Assembly (NCBI RefSeq): GCF_002356295.1
Contig: NZ_AP018042.1
Span: forward strand, 2,698,361 to 2,762,360
DNA: 64,000 nucleotides
DNA from: Labilibaculum antarcticum
GTDB lineage: Bacteria; Bacteroidota; Bacteroidia; Bacteroidales; Marinifilaceae
Reading direction: 5' to 3'
Position 1 is the first letter of the stretch, and each line of letters opens with the position of its first letter. A program made the translations under genes and the position numbers. Of the stretch, positions 35,463-45,110 are shown one piece after another. The notes under the pieces were generated by a model that ran no database searches, was not told the DNA's origin, and saw nothing but the letters and a program-made list of their open reading frames with translations.

Positions 35463-36596
35463 ATGAAAAAAGATTTTCAAGAGGTGATTCCAACAGTATT
35501 AGTTGTAGACGATAATCCTAAGAATATTCAGATTATTGCCTTGATTCTTCGCGAATTAAATTATAAGATTACAATAGCTGTTGATGGGAAAACGGCTATC
35601 GATTTAGTTGATAGAGTTAGACCCGATTTAATACTATTGGATATTATGATGCCTGGTATGGATGGATTCGAAGCCTGCAAAATAATTAAATCAAAAACTA
35701 AAAATGAGAACATCCCAATAATTTTCCTTACGGCCCTAAGCGAAAAAGTGAATATTGTAAAAGGTTTTGAGAATGGCGGTGTTGACTATATCGTTAAACC
35801 GTTTAATAAAGAAGAGTTAATTAGCAGAATAAAGACTCATTTGGAATTAAAGTTTGCAAGGGATGAAATGCAACGGATGACTACCCATTTAAGTGAGTTA
35901 AATTCTATAAAGGATAAGATGTTCTCGGTAATAGGACATGATTTACGCTCACCTATTGGCAGCATGAAAATGATTATTGACAATCTTTTGAGCAAAGCAG
36001 ACAAGTATGCAGATGAGAGCTTGATTGATTCTGTTGAAATACTGTCTAAAACTTCTGATGAAGTTTTCAACCTTCTTGAAAATTTATTGTGGTGGGCAAG
36101 ATCGCAAAGTAAAGCTGTTGTTATTTATCCTGAAAATCTCGAATTGGAACAAATTGTAAACAGTATCTATTACCTTAATAAAGGCAGTTTTAAACTGAAA
36201 AAAATAAACTTCAAACAAGTTGTTGATAAGGATTGCACTGTTCTGGCAGATATTAATATTTTGAAGACAATTCTTCGTAATCTATTGTCTAATGCCTTGA
36301 AGTTCACGCCGGAAGGTGGTCAGATTACATTAGAAGCTTATACCTCAGGAGAATTTGTTCAAATTTCAATTATTGATACAGGGGTTGGTATTCCTGCCGA
36401 TAAAATTCCCTTGTTGTTTGATGAAAAGGGACATTTAACCACATTCGGGACCAATAATGAATCTGGAAGTGGTTTGGGCTTAAAGCTTTGTGGAGAATTC
36501 GTTAAGTCAAGTAATGGCCATATTCATGTGAAAAGTGAAATTGGACTTGGAAGTACATTTACCATCGAAATACCAAAAGGGATAACAGTTGATTGA
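35463..36596 (+). CDS. Receiver-histidine kinase protein (REC-HisKA-HATPase)
   Basis: This 377-residue cytoplasmic signalling protein begins with an intact receiver: acidic pair Asp16-Asp17, phospho-acceptor Asp60 in LLDIMMPGMDG, and Lys112 in VKPF. It continues with HisKA (His159 in FSVIGHDLRSPIG) and a HATPase domain with NLLSNALKFTPEGG, DTGVGIP and GSGLGLKL. A receiver placed before the kinase suggests that its kinase activity is controlled by another kinase. Its place inside the polysaccharide operon, followed by a lone receiver, suggests a phosphorelay that adjusts matrix synthesis; this is inference. Confidence 0.92.
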   Translation: MKKDFQEVIPTVLVVDDNPKNIQIIALILRELNYKITIAVDGKTAIDLVDRVRPDLILLDIMMPGMDGFEACKIIKSKTKNENIPIIFLTALSEKVNIVKGFENGGVDYIVKPFNKEELISRIKTHLELKFARDEMQRMTTHLSELNSIKDKMFSVIGHDLRSPIGSMKMIIDNLLSKADKYADESLIDSVEILSKTSDEVFNLLENLLWWARSQSKAVVIYPENLELEQIVNSIYYLNKGSFKLKKINFKQVVDKDCTVLADINILKTILRNLLSNALKFTPEGGQITLEAYTSGEFVQISIIDTGVGIPADKIPLLFDEKGHLTTFGTNNESGSGLGLKLCGEFVKSSNGHIHVKSEIGLGSTFTIEIPKGITVD

Positions 36597-36621
36597 TTAT
36601 AAATAGGTAAGAATCAGAAAT

Positions 36622-36987
36622 ATGAAAAAAATTTTAATTGTTGATGATAAGTCATCCATAAGCATGTTGTTAGTTCAATTCTTAAAAGAACGTTTTAAAT
36701 TGGAGACAAAATCTGATGGTCTTGAAGCTCTTGCTTGGTTGCAGCAAGGAAACATTCCTGATTTGATTATTACAGATTTGCAAATGCCAAACATGGACGG
36801 TATCGGACTTATTAACAGTTTAAAAGAAAGTGGTTATTTTAAGCATATTCCAATAATTGTACTGAGTAGTAAAGACAGTAGTGCTGACCGTATTCAATGC
36901 TTAAAATTGGGAGCTGAAGATTACATGATAAAGCCATTTAATCCAGAAGAATTACAACTTCGCATTGATAAAATCTTAAATCGATAA
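36622..36987 (+). CDS. Single-domain response regulator
   Basis: This 121-residue stand-alone receiver has acidic residues Asp8-Asp9, phospho-acceptor Asp52 in IITDLQMPNMDG, and the conserved Lys in IKPFNPEEL. With no output domain it must signal by protein contact. The most obvious partners are the REC-kinase 25 nt upstream and the receiver-like domain of the sugar transferase 71 nt downstream. Confidence 0.93.
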   Translation: MKKILIVDDKSSISMLLVQFLKERFKLETKSDGLEALAWLQQGNIPDLIITDLQMPNMDGIGLINSLKESGYFKHIPIIVLSSKDSSADRIQCLKLGAEDYMIKPFNPEELQLRIDKILNR

Positions 36988-37058
36988 TCTCTGTGAATTT
37001 ACAGTTTCAGTAAAAAAGAATCAGGAAAGTTATTCTTTAAAATTCTAAACTTTACACC

Positions 37059-38252
37059 ATGGACAACTTAATTATCCTATACCTCAGTTCCGATTCAACT
37101 AATAAGCACTCAGCAATAACTAAGGGTATGGTTGCTGAATTTTTCATGGTGGATAATATATTTTCTGCCAACCAGTGGATTAAAGAAAATGAATTGCCGG
37201 ATGCTGTTGTTTGTGATAAAAAGCTACGTGGAGGCAATGGATTCTCTTTTTACGATTTTTGGATTGAACAGTTTGATCCAAAATCAAAAATTCCATTTAT
37301 TCTTATTGACGATGAAAACAATCAGGATACAATTCAAAAAGCTTTGCAGAAAGGGATAGACGATGTTTATTCGAAGCCTTTTACTATTGAAGATCTTATT
37401 CCTCGAATACTAACCTTACAAAAGGTTAAACCTCTGGCAAAAACTCAGCCGAGAACAAGTTCGACACTACCGCAGGCCTACAAAACGCCATTTTTTAAAA
37501 GAACTTTTGATATTGTGTCTGCCTCATTAGGTTTATTACTCATATCTCCAATTCTGATTTTATTTGTCATTGCTATTCGCCTGGAATCTAAAGGGAAAGT
37601 ATACTATATATCTAAAAGAGTTGGTTCAGGATACAATGTTTTTGATTTTTATAAACTTAGATCGATGTTTACTGATGCCGACAAACGTTTAAAGGAACTT
37701 TCACATTTGAATCAATATCAAAATGAATCAACTGAAAATACAGATGAAAAGGATGAAGCTGTAAAAAACACTTCTGTTTCGGAATTAGATCACACAGATC
37801 AGATGTTAATTGGAGATGAAGAACAGGTTTCTGAAAAAGAACATATTTTAGCTAAGAAACAAAAGCAAGATTCTGCCTTTGTGAAATTTGAAAATGATCC
37901 TCGAATTACTAAAGTTGGTCAGATTATTCGAAAATTAAGTATTGATGAGTTACCTCAATTACTTAATGTGATTAAGGGGGATATGTCGATAGTCGGAAAT
38001 CGCCCTTTACCCCTTTACGAAGCTGAACTTTTAACAACCGATGATTGGACCGAACGATTTCATGGACCGGCTGGGATTACAGGCTTATGGCAAGTGGAAG
38101 CTCGTGGTAAAACAAGTAAAATGTCTCCGGAAGAAAGAAAATCTTTGGACAATAAATATTCTGAAATTGCAAAGAGTCCTTTCTCATTTTGGAAAGACCT
38201 TTGGATAATTATACGAACAATTCCAGCAGTATTTCAAAAAGAAAATGTTTAA
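37059..38252 (+). CDS. Initiating sugar-phosphate transferase with N-terminal receiver-like domain
   Basis: The C-terminal part (about 146-397) is a bacterial sugar transferase of the WcaJ/WbaP type. It moves a sugar-1-phosphate to undecaprenyl phosphate and so starts repeat-unit synthesis. It has the entry segment FFKRTFDIVSASLGLLLISP, the membrane hairpin, KLRSM, IDELPQLLNVIKGDMSIVGN-type core and the GITGLWQVEARGK motif. The N-terminal 120 residues fold like a CheY receiver: Asp53 in VVCDKKL and Lys106 in YSKPF are kept, but the first acidic pair is replaced (ILYLSSD). A charged insertion of about 60 residues (211-272) splits the catalytic domain between RSM and VKFENDPR. Its last 8 nt overlap the next gene. 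Confidence 0.92.
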   Translation: MDNLIILYLSSDSTNKHSAITKGMVAEFFMVDNIFSANQWIKENELPDAVVCDKKLRGGNGFSFYDFWIEQFDPKSKIPFILIDDENNQDTIQKALQKGIDDVYSKPFTIEDLIPRILTLQKVKPLAKTQPRTSSTLPQAYKTPFFKRTFDIVSASLGLLLISPILILFVIAIRLESKGKVYYISKRVGSGYNVFDFYKLRSMFTDADKRLKELSHLNQYQNESTENTDEKDEAVKNTSVSELDHTDQMLIGDEEQVSEKEHILAKKQKQDSAFVKFENDPRITKVGQIIRKLSIDELPQLLNVIKGDMSIVGNRPLPLYEAELLTTDDWTERFHGPAGITGLWQVEARGKTSKMSPEERKSLDNKYSEIAKSPFSFWKDLWIIIRTIPAVFQKENV

Positions 38253-39006
38253 AGCCAAACTTATGAATAGAATAATTCCACTCTTTTTCTTATTTCAATT
38301 TTCTATATCGACAAGTGCTGTTTATTCCCAAAATTTAGATACGCTTGTTGATCAAGTTGTGCAAGGGAGTCAAATAACGGATATGTTATTACCTTTAAAT
38401 TACATGCAGGAACTAGCAGTAGAAAATTCGCCACTATTAAAATTTCACGATTCTGAAATTATTATTAGTAAGCTGAAAATAAGAGCGGAGAAACGCAACT
38501 GGATGTCTACTCTTGGATTTGAAGCCAGTGCTAAATACGGTTTGTTTGATAATCTGATAATAACTGAAGACTTGGGAACAGAACAAGCTACTTCCAAAAC
38601 AGAACAGACACGATATAGTGTTGGCTTATTTTTAAAAATTCCTTTAAACACTGTTGGTGATAGAACCAATGTAAGACAAGCTCGGGCAGAGTTAGAAAAG
38701 CGTAGGTATCAAAAAGAAAATAGTGTAAAGGAGTTGAGACAATTGGTTATTGTTCAGTTTAATAATGTATTAAAAAGTAATAAAAGTGTTGAAATTCGGA
38801 ACAAAGCCTTCGGATTTTCGAACATGCAGATGATTAGTGTTGAAAAGGATTTTGTTAATGGTAAAATAAATATTTCGGAATATACACGTGTGAATGATAT
38901 TAAAATGAATGCGGAGTTGGAGTTTGAAAAATCTAAACTTGAGCTGACAATGGCAATTCAGATATTAAGTGAAATTGTTGGCAAACCAGTAACAACTAAA
39001 AATTAG
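38245..39006 (+). CDS. Half-length TolC-like outer-membrane protein
   Basis: This 253-residue exported protein has a signal peptide (MNRIIPLFFLFQFSIS onward, from the in-frame ATG at 38263; the overlapping ATG at 38245 is also possible). The remainder is long amphipathic helices and a beta-like segment, similar to one of the two repeats of an outer-membrane efflux protein. TolC proteins are about twice this length, so it either assembles from more subunits or has another role. It lies between the priming transferase and the chain-length protein, the place where Wza-type export genes are usually found. Confidence 0.75.
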   Translation: MFKAKLMNRIIPLFFLFQFSISTSAVYSQNLDTLVDQVVQGSQITDMLLPLNYMQELAVENSPLLKFHDSEIIISKLKIRAEKRNWMSTLGFEASAKYGLFDNLIITEDLGTEQATSKTEQTRYSVGLFLKIPLNTVGDRTNVRQARAELEKRRYQKENSVKELRQLVIVQFNNVLKSNKSVEIRNKAFGFSNMQMISVEKDFVNGKINISEYTRVNDIKMNAELEFEKSKLELTMAIQILSEIVGKPVTTKN

Positions 39007-39012
39007 ACTATT

Positions 39013-41232
39013 TTGAATATAATCTTCTTCATACGACTACTTCAAAAGCACTTATTATTGTTAGCTATTTTACCAATAGTTATGGTAGGTGTTGTGTTCT
39101 TCTTGACTCAGGATCAACCTAAATTGTATGATTCAAGTACCGGTATTTATACAGGTATTGCGACAGGTTCATCAATTGTTTCTCTAGAAGAATCTAAGTT
39201 GGATTTATTCGGGACAAGAATTGCATTCGATAATTTAATCAATTTAATAAAAACAAAAACAACCATTGAAGAAGTTGCTTTGCGATTATTAGCTAAACAC
39301 TTGCTTTTAGATGGATCAACGCCTGATGTGATTTTACCAAAACATTATGCAGAGTTAATGGAGTTGGTTCCAGAAAAGGTAAAAGCTTTAGTTGTTAAAG
39401 GGAACCCAGAAAAAACCTATCGGAATTTATTGGCTTATAAGAATTTAGATCACAACAATTTTGTTTATGAATTGATTCACTTAAACCATAGACATTATAG
39501 TAGCAAGGAGATTCTTAAAGAAATTAAAGTAGCTAGAGTACAATCTAGTGATATGGTTATGATTTCGTTCAATACAGATGACCCAGGGATTTGTAAAAAT
39601 ACACTTGATTTAATTAATGAGGTCTTTGTGCGAGTATACTCCGATATAAAAGTAAATCAATCGGATGCTGTTGTTAGTTACTTTTTGAAAGAGATAGGAA
39701 ATTCAGAGGATAATTTAAACGTTGCTGAAGAGGAGTTGGTAGAGTTTAATAAGGCTCACAATATTATTAATTACTACGAACAAACCCGACATATTGCATC
39801 AGAAAAAGAACATTTTGATCTTAGATATACCGAAATTAAAATGAACCATATGGCCGTTGTGTCGGTTCTTCGTCTTTTGGAAAATAGAATGACTAAGGGG
39901 AATCAAAGGAGATTGAATAGTACTGAAATATTGGCTTTACGAAAGAGTCTATCGGAAATTGAGCATCGCATTTGGATGAAATCAAACTATGCAGGAGTAA
40001 ATGAATTGAGTTCCAAACAAGATTCAACAGACTTGGTAGACTTGAAGGGCGAATCGATGATTATTGAGCAACAGCTAAAAAAAATGGTTGCGTCTCAATA
40101 CGAAATGGATAATAGTAAGGAAGGATTAAATGGAAATACGATATTGGATCGTTGGATTGAAAAGATTATTGAGTTTGAATCTTCAAAAGCTCAATTGGAA
40201 GTTGGTGATCAAATTAAAATAGAATTTGATGATTTATTCAAATTATATGCGCCTTTGGGGGCAACAATGAAAAGACTGGAACGTAAAATCGATGTTGCTG
40301 AACAAAAATATTTATCCCTATTAGAGAGTTTAAACAAAGCAAAGTTAAAGCAACAAAATGTCGAGCTGAATTCAAATCTTAAAATTGTAACACCTCCATT
40401 TTTCCCTATTGAAGCAAGAGCGAGTAAAAGAAAATTCCTTTTGATAATTGCATTCATGATTGGATTTGTGATTCCTGTATTTTTTATCATCGTATTGGAA
40501 TTTATAGACTCAAGTATTAAGACAGTAGTAAGGGCCGAAGACATGATTGGAATGAACGTTTTGTCAATGTTTCCAAATTTATTGTTGAAAAATAAGAATA
40601 CGGATTTGGAACTGGTGAAAAACAAAACCTTAAATGTTCTTGTACGAAAGTTATTGTTATTGAAATCTGTTAATCAGGAAGATAAAAAAACAGTTCAAGT
40701 AAGCGTATTTAGTAATCAGAAGGGGGAAGGAAAAAGCTTTGTGTTTGATATGTTGGTAGACCGTTTGCATAATTTAGGTTATAAAGTTTTGTCTTTACAA
40801 AATGGAAATGCTGATGAAACCAAATCAAGTACTTTCTACAATTATTCAATTACTCCTGGTTTTCACAAGATTAAAAATATCAGCGAATTATGTGGCGAGT
40901 CTAGTCAAATTAAAAAGGAAGATTTTGATTATGTATTTGTTGAGTTGCCGGGGATAATGAATGATTCATATCCTGTAGAACTCGTTAGTGATTCTGATTA
41001 TTCGATTATGTTCGTGCGTGCAAATAGAGCTTGGTCACTTGCCGATCAGAATTCGCTAAAAGATTATGCGTCGGTTTCAAAAGAAGATTCCATTAAAGTG
41101 TTATTGAATGGTGTAGAATTACCCGAAATGGAAACTATTTTAGGTGATCTTCCAAAGGAAAGATCTTTTATCCGAAGGATCGGGAAAAATGTATTAAGAC
41201 TAAGGTTTTATACTAAAAAAAATATTTCATAA
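39013..41232 (+). CDS. Wzz/GumC-type polysaccharide co-polymerase with degenerate BY-kinase domain
   Basis: This 739-residue inner-membrane protein controls polysaccharide chain length and export. It has an N-terminal membrane helix (about 15-32), a Wzz periplasmic region with long coiled coils, a second helix (about 475-495, LLIIAFMIGFVIPVFFIIV), and a cytoplasmic P-loop domain with Walker A-like SNQKGEGKS (about 568-576). The second Walker motif reads FDYVFVELPG, with Glu in place of the usual Asp, the Walker A' Asp is not evident, and no C-terminal tyrosine cluster exists. Autokinase activity is therefore doubtful. The start is a TTG at 39013, 6 nt after the previous stop. Confidence 0.85.
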   Translation: MNIIFFIRLLQKHLLLLAILPIVMVGVVFFLTQDQPKLYDSSTGIYTGIATGSSIVSLEESKLDLFGTRIAFDNLINLIKTKTTIEEVALRLLAKHLLLDGSTPDVILPKHYAELMELVPEKVKALVVKGNPEKTYRNLLAYKNLDHNNFVYELIHLNHRHYSSKEILKEIKVARVQSSDMVMISFNTDDPGICKNTLDLINEVFVRVYSDIKVNQSDAVVSYFLKEIGNSEDNLNVAEEELVEFNKAHNIINYYEQTRHIASEKEHFDLRYTEIKMNHMAVVSVLRLLENRMTKGNQRRLNSTEILALRKSLSEIEHRIWMKSNYAGVNELSSKQDSTDLVDLKGESMIIEQQLKKMVASQYEMDNSKEGLNGNTILDRWIEKIIEFESSKAQLEVGDQIKIEFDDLFKLYAPLGATMKRLERKIDVAEQKYLSLLESLNKAKLKQQNVELNSNLKIVTPPFFPIEARASKRKFLLIIAFMIGFVIPVFFIIVLEFIDSSIKTVVRAEDMIGMNVLSMFPNLLLKNKNTDLELVKNKTLNVLVRKLLLLKSVNQEDKKTVQVSVFSNQKGEGKSFVFDMLVDRLHNLGYKVLSLQNGNADETKSSTFYNYSITPGFHKIKNISELCGESSQIKKEDFDYVFVELPGIMNDSYPVELVSDSDYSIMFVRANRAWSLADQNSLKDYASVSKEDSIKVLLNGVELPEMETILGDLPKERSFIRRIGKNVLRLRFYTKKNIS

Positions 41233-41287
41233 ATATGATAGGAGAATTATACAAAAGATATTCCACTTAAAAAATAGGATAAAGTAA

Positions 41288-42835
41288 ATGAAGGTAAATC
41301 AATTAAAAGTTGGAGCGATATTATCCTATGTAGTAATGGGGTTAAGCAATCTGGTTGGATTGCTATATACACCTTACCTTTTGCGCATGATGGGACAGAG
41401 TGAATATGGTCTTTATTCACTTGTTGCATCGGTAGTTGCTTATCTAACTATTCTTGATTTAGGCTTCGGAAATACTATTATAAGATATACGGCCAAATTT
41501 CGTTCTGAAGGGAAGACCGAGGAACAATATTCCATGTTTGGAATGTTTGTGATTCTCTATTCTTTTATAGGTTTTATTGTCTTTATTTTTGGTATGATAT
41601 TGTATTACAATATCGATAAATTGTATGGGGCGACATTAACTTTAGAGGAATTAGATAAGGTGCACACTCTTGTTTTGCTTATGGTTTTTAACCTTGTCTT
41701 TACTTTTCCTGTTAGTATATTCGGGTCTATTGTTACTGCATATGAGAAGTTTATTTTTCAGAAAGTAATTCAGATTGTTCGGATTATACTAAATACCTTA
41801 ATCATGATTGCTCTTTTAAAAATGGGATATCGAGCAATTGGAATGGTTGTTTTAATTACAATATTTAATGTGGTTACTCAACTAGTGAATTTATGGTATT
41901 GCAAGTATCGAATTAAGATCAAATTGTATTTTAAAAAATTCGAATGGGGATTTTTTAAAGAATTGGCAGGATATTCTTTTTACATCTTTTTAGGTGCGAT
42001 TATAGACCGTATGTATTGGAGTACCGGGCAACTTGTTTTAGGTGCTAATGTTGGTACTGCAGCAGTAGCTATTTTTGCTGTGGGAATTCAATTGGAGCAG
42101 ATGTATATGGGATTCTCAACAGCTATTTCTGGTGTTTTTCTTCCGAAAGTAACAGCTATGGTTTCTAAATCAGAATCCAATAAAGAAATTTCAGATTTAT
42201 TTATACGTACCGGCAGAATCCAGTTTATTGTTATGGCATTTGTACTTGCAGGATTCGTTTTATTTGGACGTCAATTTATCCATTTGTGGGCTGGAGAGGA
42301 TTACTCGGATACATATATTATCACATTATTATTTTTTATTCCACTAACCATTCCTCTGATTCAGAATTTGGGAATTACAATTTTACAGGCTCGTAATCGA
42401 ATTAAATTTCGGGCGCTGTTGTATTTAGGGATAGCAGTTTTTAGTGTTGCATTACAATTATTATTGGTGGAAAAATACGGTGGAATAGGTTGTGCTATCG
42501 CTATTAGCGCTGGTTTGATTCTGGGACATATTTTGATCATGAATATCTATTATTTCAAACGTCAGGAAATTGATATTCCTAAATTTTGGAGAGAAATAGG
42601 TAAGATGTCTATTTCACCTCTCATTTTGGGAATACTCACATTTTTAATTATTCAAAAATTTCAATTAGACTCCGTTATAAGCCTTTCAATAGGAATTGTC
42701 TTATTCTCGATAGTGTATCTTCCTTTGTTTTGGTTTACATCCATGAATAAGTATGAACGTGATTTATTATACAAACCAATTCAATCAGTGATGCTTAAAT
42801 TAAAATCCCAAGCAGGATTACCACCAAAAGCGTAA
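41288..42835 (+). CDS. Polysaccharide flippase (Wzx-like, MOP superfamily)
   Basis: This 515-residue protein has 12-14 predicted transmembrane helices. It resembles oligosaccharide flippases in the opening GAILSYVVMGLSNLVGLLYTP and the following YLLRMMGQSEYGLYSL, a common N-terminal motif. It would move the lipid-linked repeat unit across the inner membrane for polymerisation by the Wzy-like protein three genes downstream. A small conserved charged segment after helix 3 (KFRSEGKTEEQ) is typical. Confidence 0.9.
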   Translation: MKVNQLKVGAILSYVVMGLSNLVGLLYTPYLLRMMGQSEYGLYSLVASVVAYLTILDLGFGNTIIRYTAKFRSEGKTEEQYSMFGMFVILYSFIGFIVFIFGMILYYNIDKLYGATLTLEELDKVHTLVLLMVFNLVFTFPVSIFGSIVTAYEKFIFQKVIQIVRIILNTLIMIALLKMGYRAIGMVVLITIFNVVTQLVNLWYCKYRIKIKLYFKKFEWGFFKELAGYSFYIFLGAIIDRMYWSTGQLVLGANVGTAAVAIFAVGIQLEQMYMGFSTAISGVFLPKVTAMVSKSESNKEISDLFIRTGRIQFIVMAFVLAGFVLFGRQFIHLWAGEDYSDTYIITLLFFIPLTIPLIQNLGITILQARNRIKFRALLYLGIAVFSVALQLLLVEKYGGIGCAIAISAGLILGHILIMNIYYFKRQEIDIPKFWREIGKMSISPLILGILTFLIIQKFQLDSVISLSIGIVLFSIVYLPLFWFTSMNKYERDLLYKPIQSVMLKLKSQAGLPPKA

Positions 42836-42875
42836 ACTGAATAGGATTACTAATAACTACTTAAAGGGACTATAT

Positions 42876-43874
42876 ATGGCATCGTTTAAAGACAAAATAA
42901 AGAACCTGTTGCCTCAGAAACTATTATACATGTATTATCTGAAAACAGCGAAAAAAGCTTGCATGTATGATATTAAAAGACGTGTTCACGATAAGGTTTA
43001 CAATGACTCCAACGCTGAGAAGGTGAAAAGGGATTTGGCTCTTGCATATCATATTGTTGAGAAAGGATTGACCATGCCGGAACCACGACCTGGTTTTGGA
43101 AAAGCTGTTGTTTTGAGCCTTATTGGTACGGTTGAAAAATATTTGGAGCTGAATTTACCGAATAACGATTTGGAGTTCACTCAATCTGTTTCAGTATTAA
43201 AAGAATACTTGGAATTTCATGATGATATTAATTTTCAGTTGGACATTGAATTAGCAGGGAAATTAGAAAATATCAAATCGCAATTTCCAAATGTTGAAGG
43301 TTTAAAACAGATCAAAATCAGTAAAAAAGATTATTTTTCAAATATAAATGAGTCGTTTGAAAAGTTCTGTAAATCAAGATATTCAGTTCGGAATTATACC
43401 AATGAGGAAATACCTCTGCCTTTATTGTATGATTGTATTGATCTGGCACAAAGGTCACCCTCTTTTTGTAACCGACAGCCTAGTCGTGTACATATCGTAA
43501 AATCTGCTGAAAATAAAAAAGCAATTCTTGAAATACAGAATGGAAACAGAGGTTTTGGACACTTAGCTGAAACTTTACTGCTTGTAAGTTCTGTGATATC
43601 AACCACCAAAGATATTCACGAGAGGTTTGAAAATCATTTAAATGGAGGCCTGTTTAGTATGACCTTATTGAATGCATTGCATTTTAATGAAATTGGTGCT
43701 TGCTCTTTAAACTGGAGTGTTTCAGAGGATAAGGATTTAAAATTGCGATCGATAATTGATATTCCCGAGAATGAGGTTGTTTTGATGATTATTGCATGTG
43801 GTTATCTGCCAGATGAATTTGCGATTGCATCTTCACCAAGGAAAAGTGCGCAGGAAATTACCGTTGCTCACTAA
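42876..43874 (+). CDS. Nitroreductase-family protein in the exopolysaccharide locus
   Basis: The C-terminal half (about 165-332) is a flavin-dependent nitroreductase fold. It has SRYSVRNYTNEEIP, AQRSPSFCNRQPSRVHIV and a late GACSLNWSV segment, which together bind FMN. The first 160 residues have no match I can name. Relatives sit beside polysaccharide pyruvyltransferase genes in capsule loci, as here, but no sugar-modifying reaction has been assigned to them that I know of. It probably modifies a sugar or acts in redox chemistry of the repeat unit; this is inference. Confidence 0.82.
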   Translation: MASFKDKIKNLLPQKLLYMYYLKTAKKACMYDIKRRVHDKVYNDSNAEKVKRDLALAYHIVEKGLTMPEPRPGFGKAVVLSLIGTVEKYLELNLPNNDLEFTQSVSVLKEYLEFHDDINFQLDIELAGKLENIKSQFPNVEGLKQIKISKKDYFSNINESFEKFCKSRYSVRNYTNEEIPLPLLYDCIDLAQRSPSFCNRQPSRVHIVKSAENKKAILEIQNGNRGFGHLAETLLLVSSVISTTKDIHERFENHLNGGLFSMTLLNALHFNEIGACSLNWSVSEDKDLKLRSIIDIPENEVVLMIIACGYLPDEFAIASSPRKSAQEITVAH

Positions 43875-43930
43875 CAATGCAAGCAAGATTTGAAGTTTGA
43901 CTTTAAAGTAATAATTCAAGCAATACAGTT

Positions 43931-45073
43931 ATGAAAATAGGAATTATAACACTGCCGTTTAATTGGAACTATGGAGGGATACTGCAAACATATGCTTTGC
44001 AATCTGCATTAAAGAAAATTGGGCACGAGTCTTATACTATAAACAGGAATACAGAACCAATGTCTTTAAAGCTTAAGGTTCTTTCTTATATAAGGAGATC
44101 AATACTGAAGACTTTGTTTCGGAAGGATGTTGTTGTTCGAACCTGGCCTACCAAAGAGGAAGAGAAAACGATAAGACAGCATACAGATCGTTTTATACGC
44201 GAAAATATCAAGATCACAGATTTACTAAAATCAGAAAAAGAGTTTAAGAATCTGGCCAAGTACGATTTTAGCGCTTATGTTATTGGAAGTGATCAGGTTT
44301 GGAGACCAAAATATTCACCAATAATTGAAAATCACTTTTTAAAGTTTATACCTTCAAATGATAAAAGTAAGCGCATAGCCTATGCCGCTTCATTTGGTGT
44401 AGATAACTGGGAGTTTACCCCAAGTCAAACTAAAGCTTGCGCTGATTTGGCAAAGCAATTTGATTCTATTTCGGTAAGGGAAGATTCCGGAGTTGCACTT
44501 TGTAAAAAACATCTAAATGTTGATGCTGATGTTACACTGGATCCAACCTTGTTAATTGATAAAGAAGAATACATTAAGCTGGTTGGAAAAGATGGAATTC
44601 CAAAATTATCAGGGACTCTTTTAAATTACATTTTAGATCTGTCACCAGATAAAAAGAAGATTCTTGATCAAGCTATTGAAGAATTAGGTATTAAACCTGT
44701 TTCAATCATGCCAAAAGGTACTTTTCGTGAGTCGGGGAAAAATAGACTGGATGATTGTATTTGTCCTCCGGTTACAAATTGGCTACGTGGGTTTATGGAT
44801 GCTGAATTTGTGATTACCGATTCCTTCCATGGGACGGTATTTTCTATCATTTTTAATAAACCATTTCTTGCTATTGGTAATGCGAAACGAGGTATAACTC
44901 GTTTTAGTTCATTACTTAAGATTCTTGGTTTAGAAGACCGGTTAATATTGAAATATGACGAGAGTATTTTAGAAAAGATAAAAACACCAATTGATTACGA
45001 AAAAGTTAATAGAATACTCAATATAAAGAAAAAAGAAGCATATCAATTTTTAGAAAAATCATTAAGTAATTGA
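43931..45073 (+). CDS. Polysaccharide pyruvyl transferase family protein
   Basis: This 380-residue enzyme resembles CsaB/WcaK-type ketal pyruvyltransferases, which transfer pyruvate from PEP to a sugar of the repeat unit. Recognisable parts are the start IITLPFNWNYGGILQTYAL, the VIGSDQVWRP loop, and DSFHGTVFSIIFNKPFLAIG, with the His in DSFHG conserved. If active it would add negative charge to the polymer. It follows the nitroreductase-like gene by 56 nt. Confidence 0.9.
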   Translation: MKIGIITLPFNWNYGGILQTYALQSALKKIGHESYTINRNTEPMSLKLKVLSYIRRSILKTLFRKDVVVRTWPTKEEEKTIRQHTDRFIRENIKITDLLKSEKEFKNLAKYDFSAYVIGSDQVWRPKYSPIIENHFLKFIPSNDKSKRIAYAASFGVDNWEFTPSQTKACADLAKQFDSISVREDSGVALCKKHLNVDADVTLDPTLLIDKEEYIKLVGKDGIPKLSGTLLNYILDLSPDKKKILDQAIEELGIKPVSIMPKGTFRESGKNRLDDCICPPVTNWLRGFMDAEFVITDSFHGTVFSIIFNKPFLAIGNAKRGITRFSSLLKILGLEDRLILKYDESILEKIKTPIDYEKVNRILNIKKKEAYQFLEKSLSN

Positions 45074-45110
45074 CTTGTTAGAAGATATTTATACTCTATT
45101 GTAGAATTGA

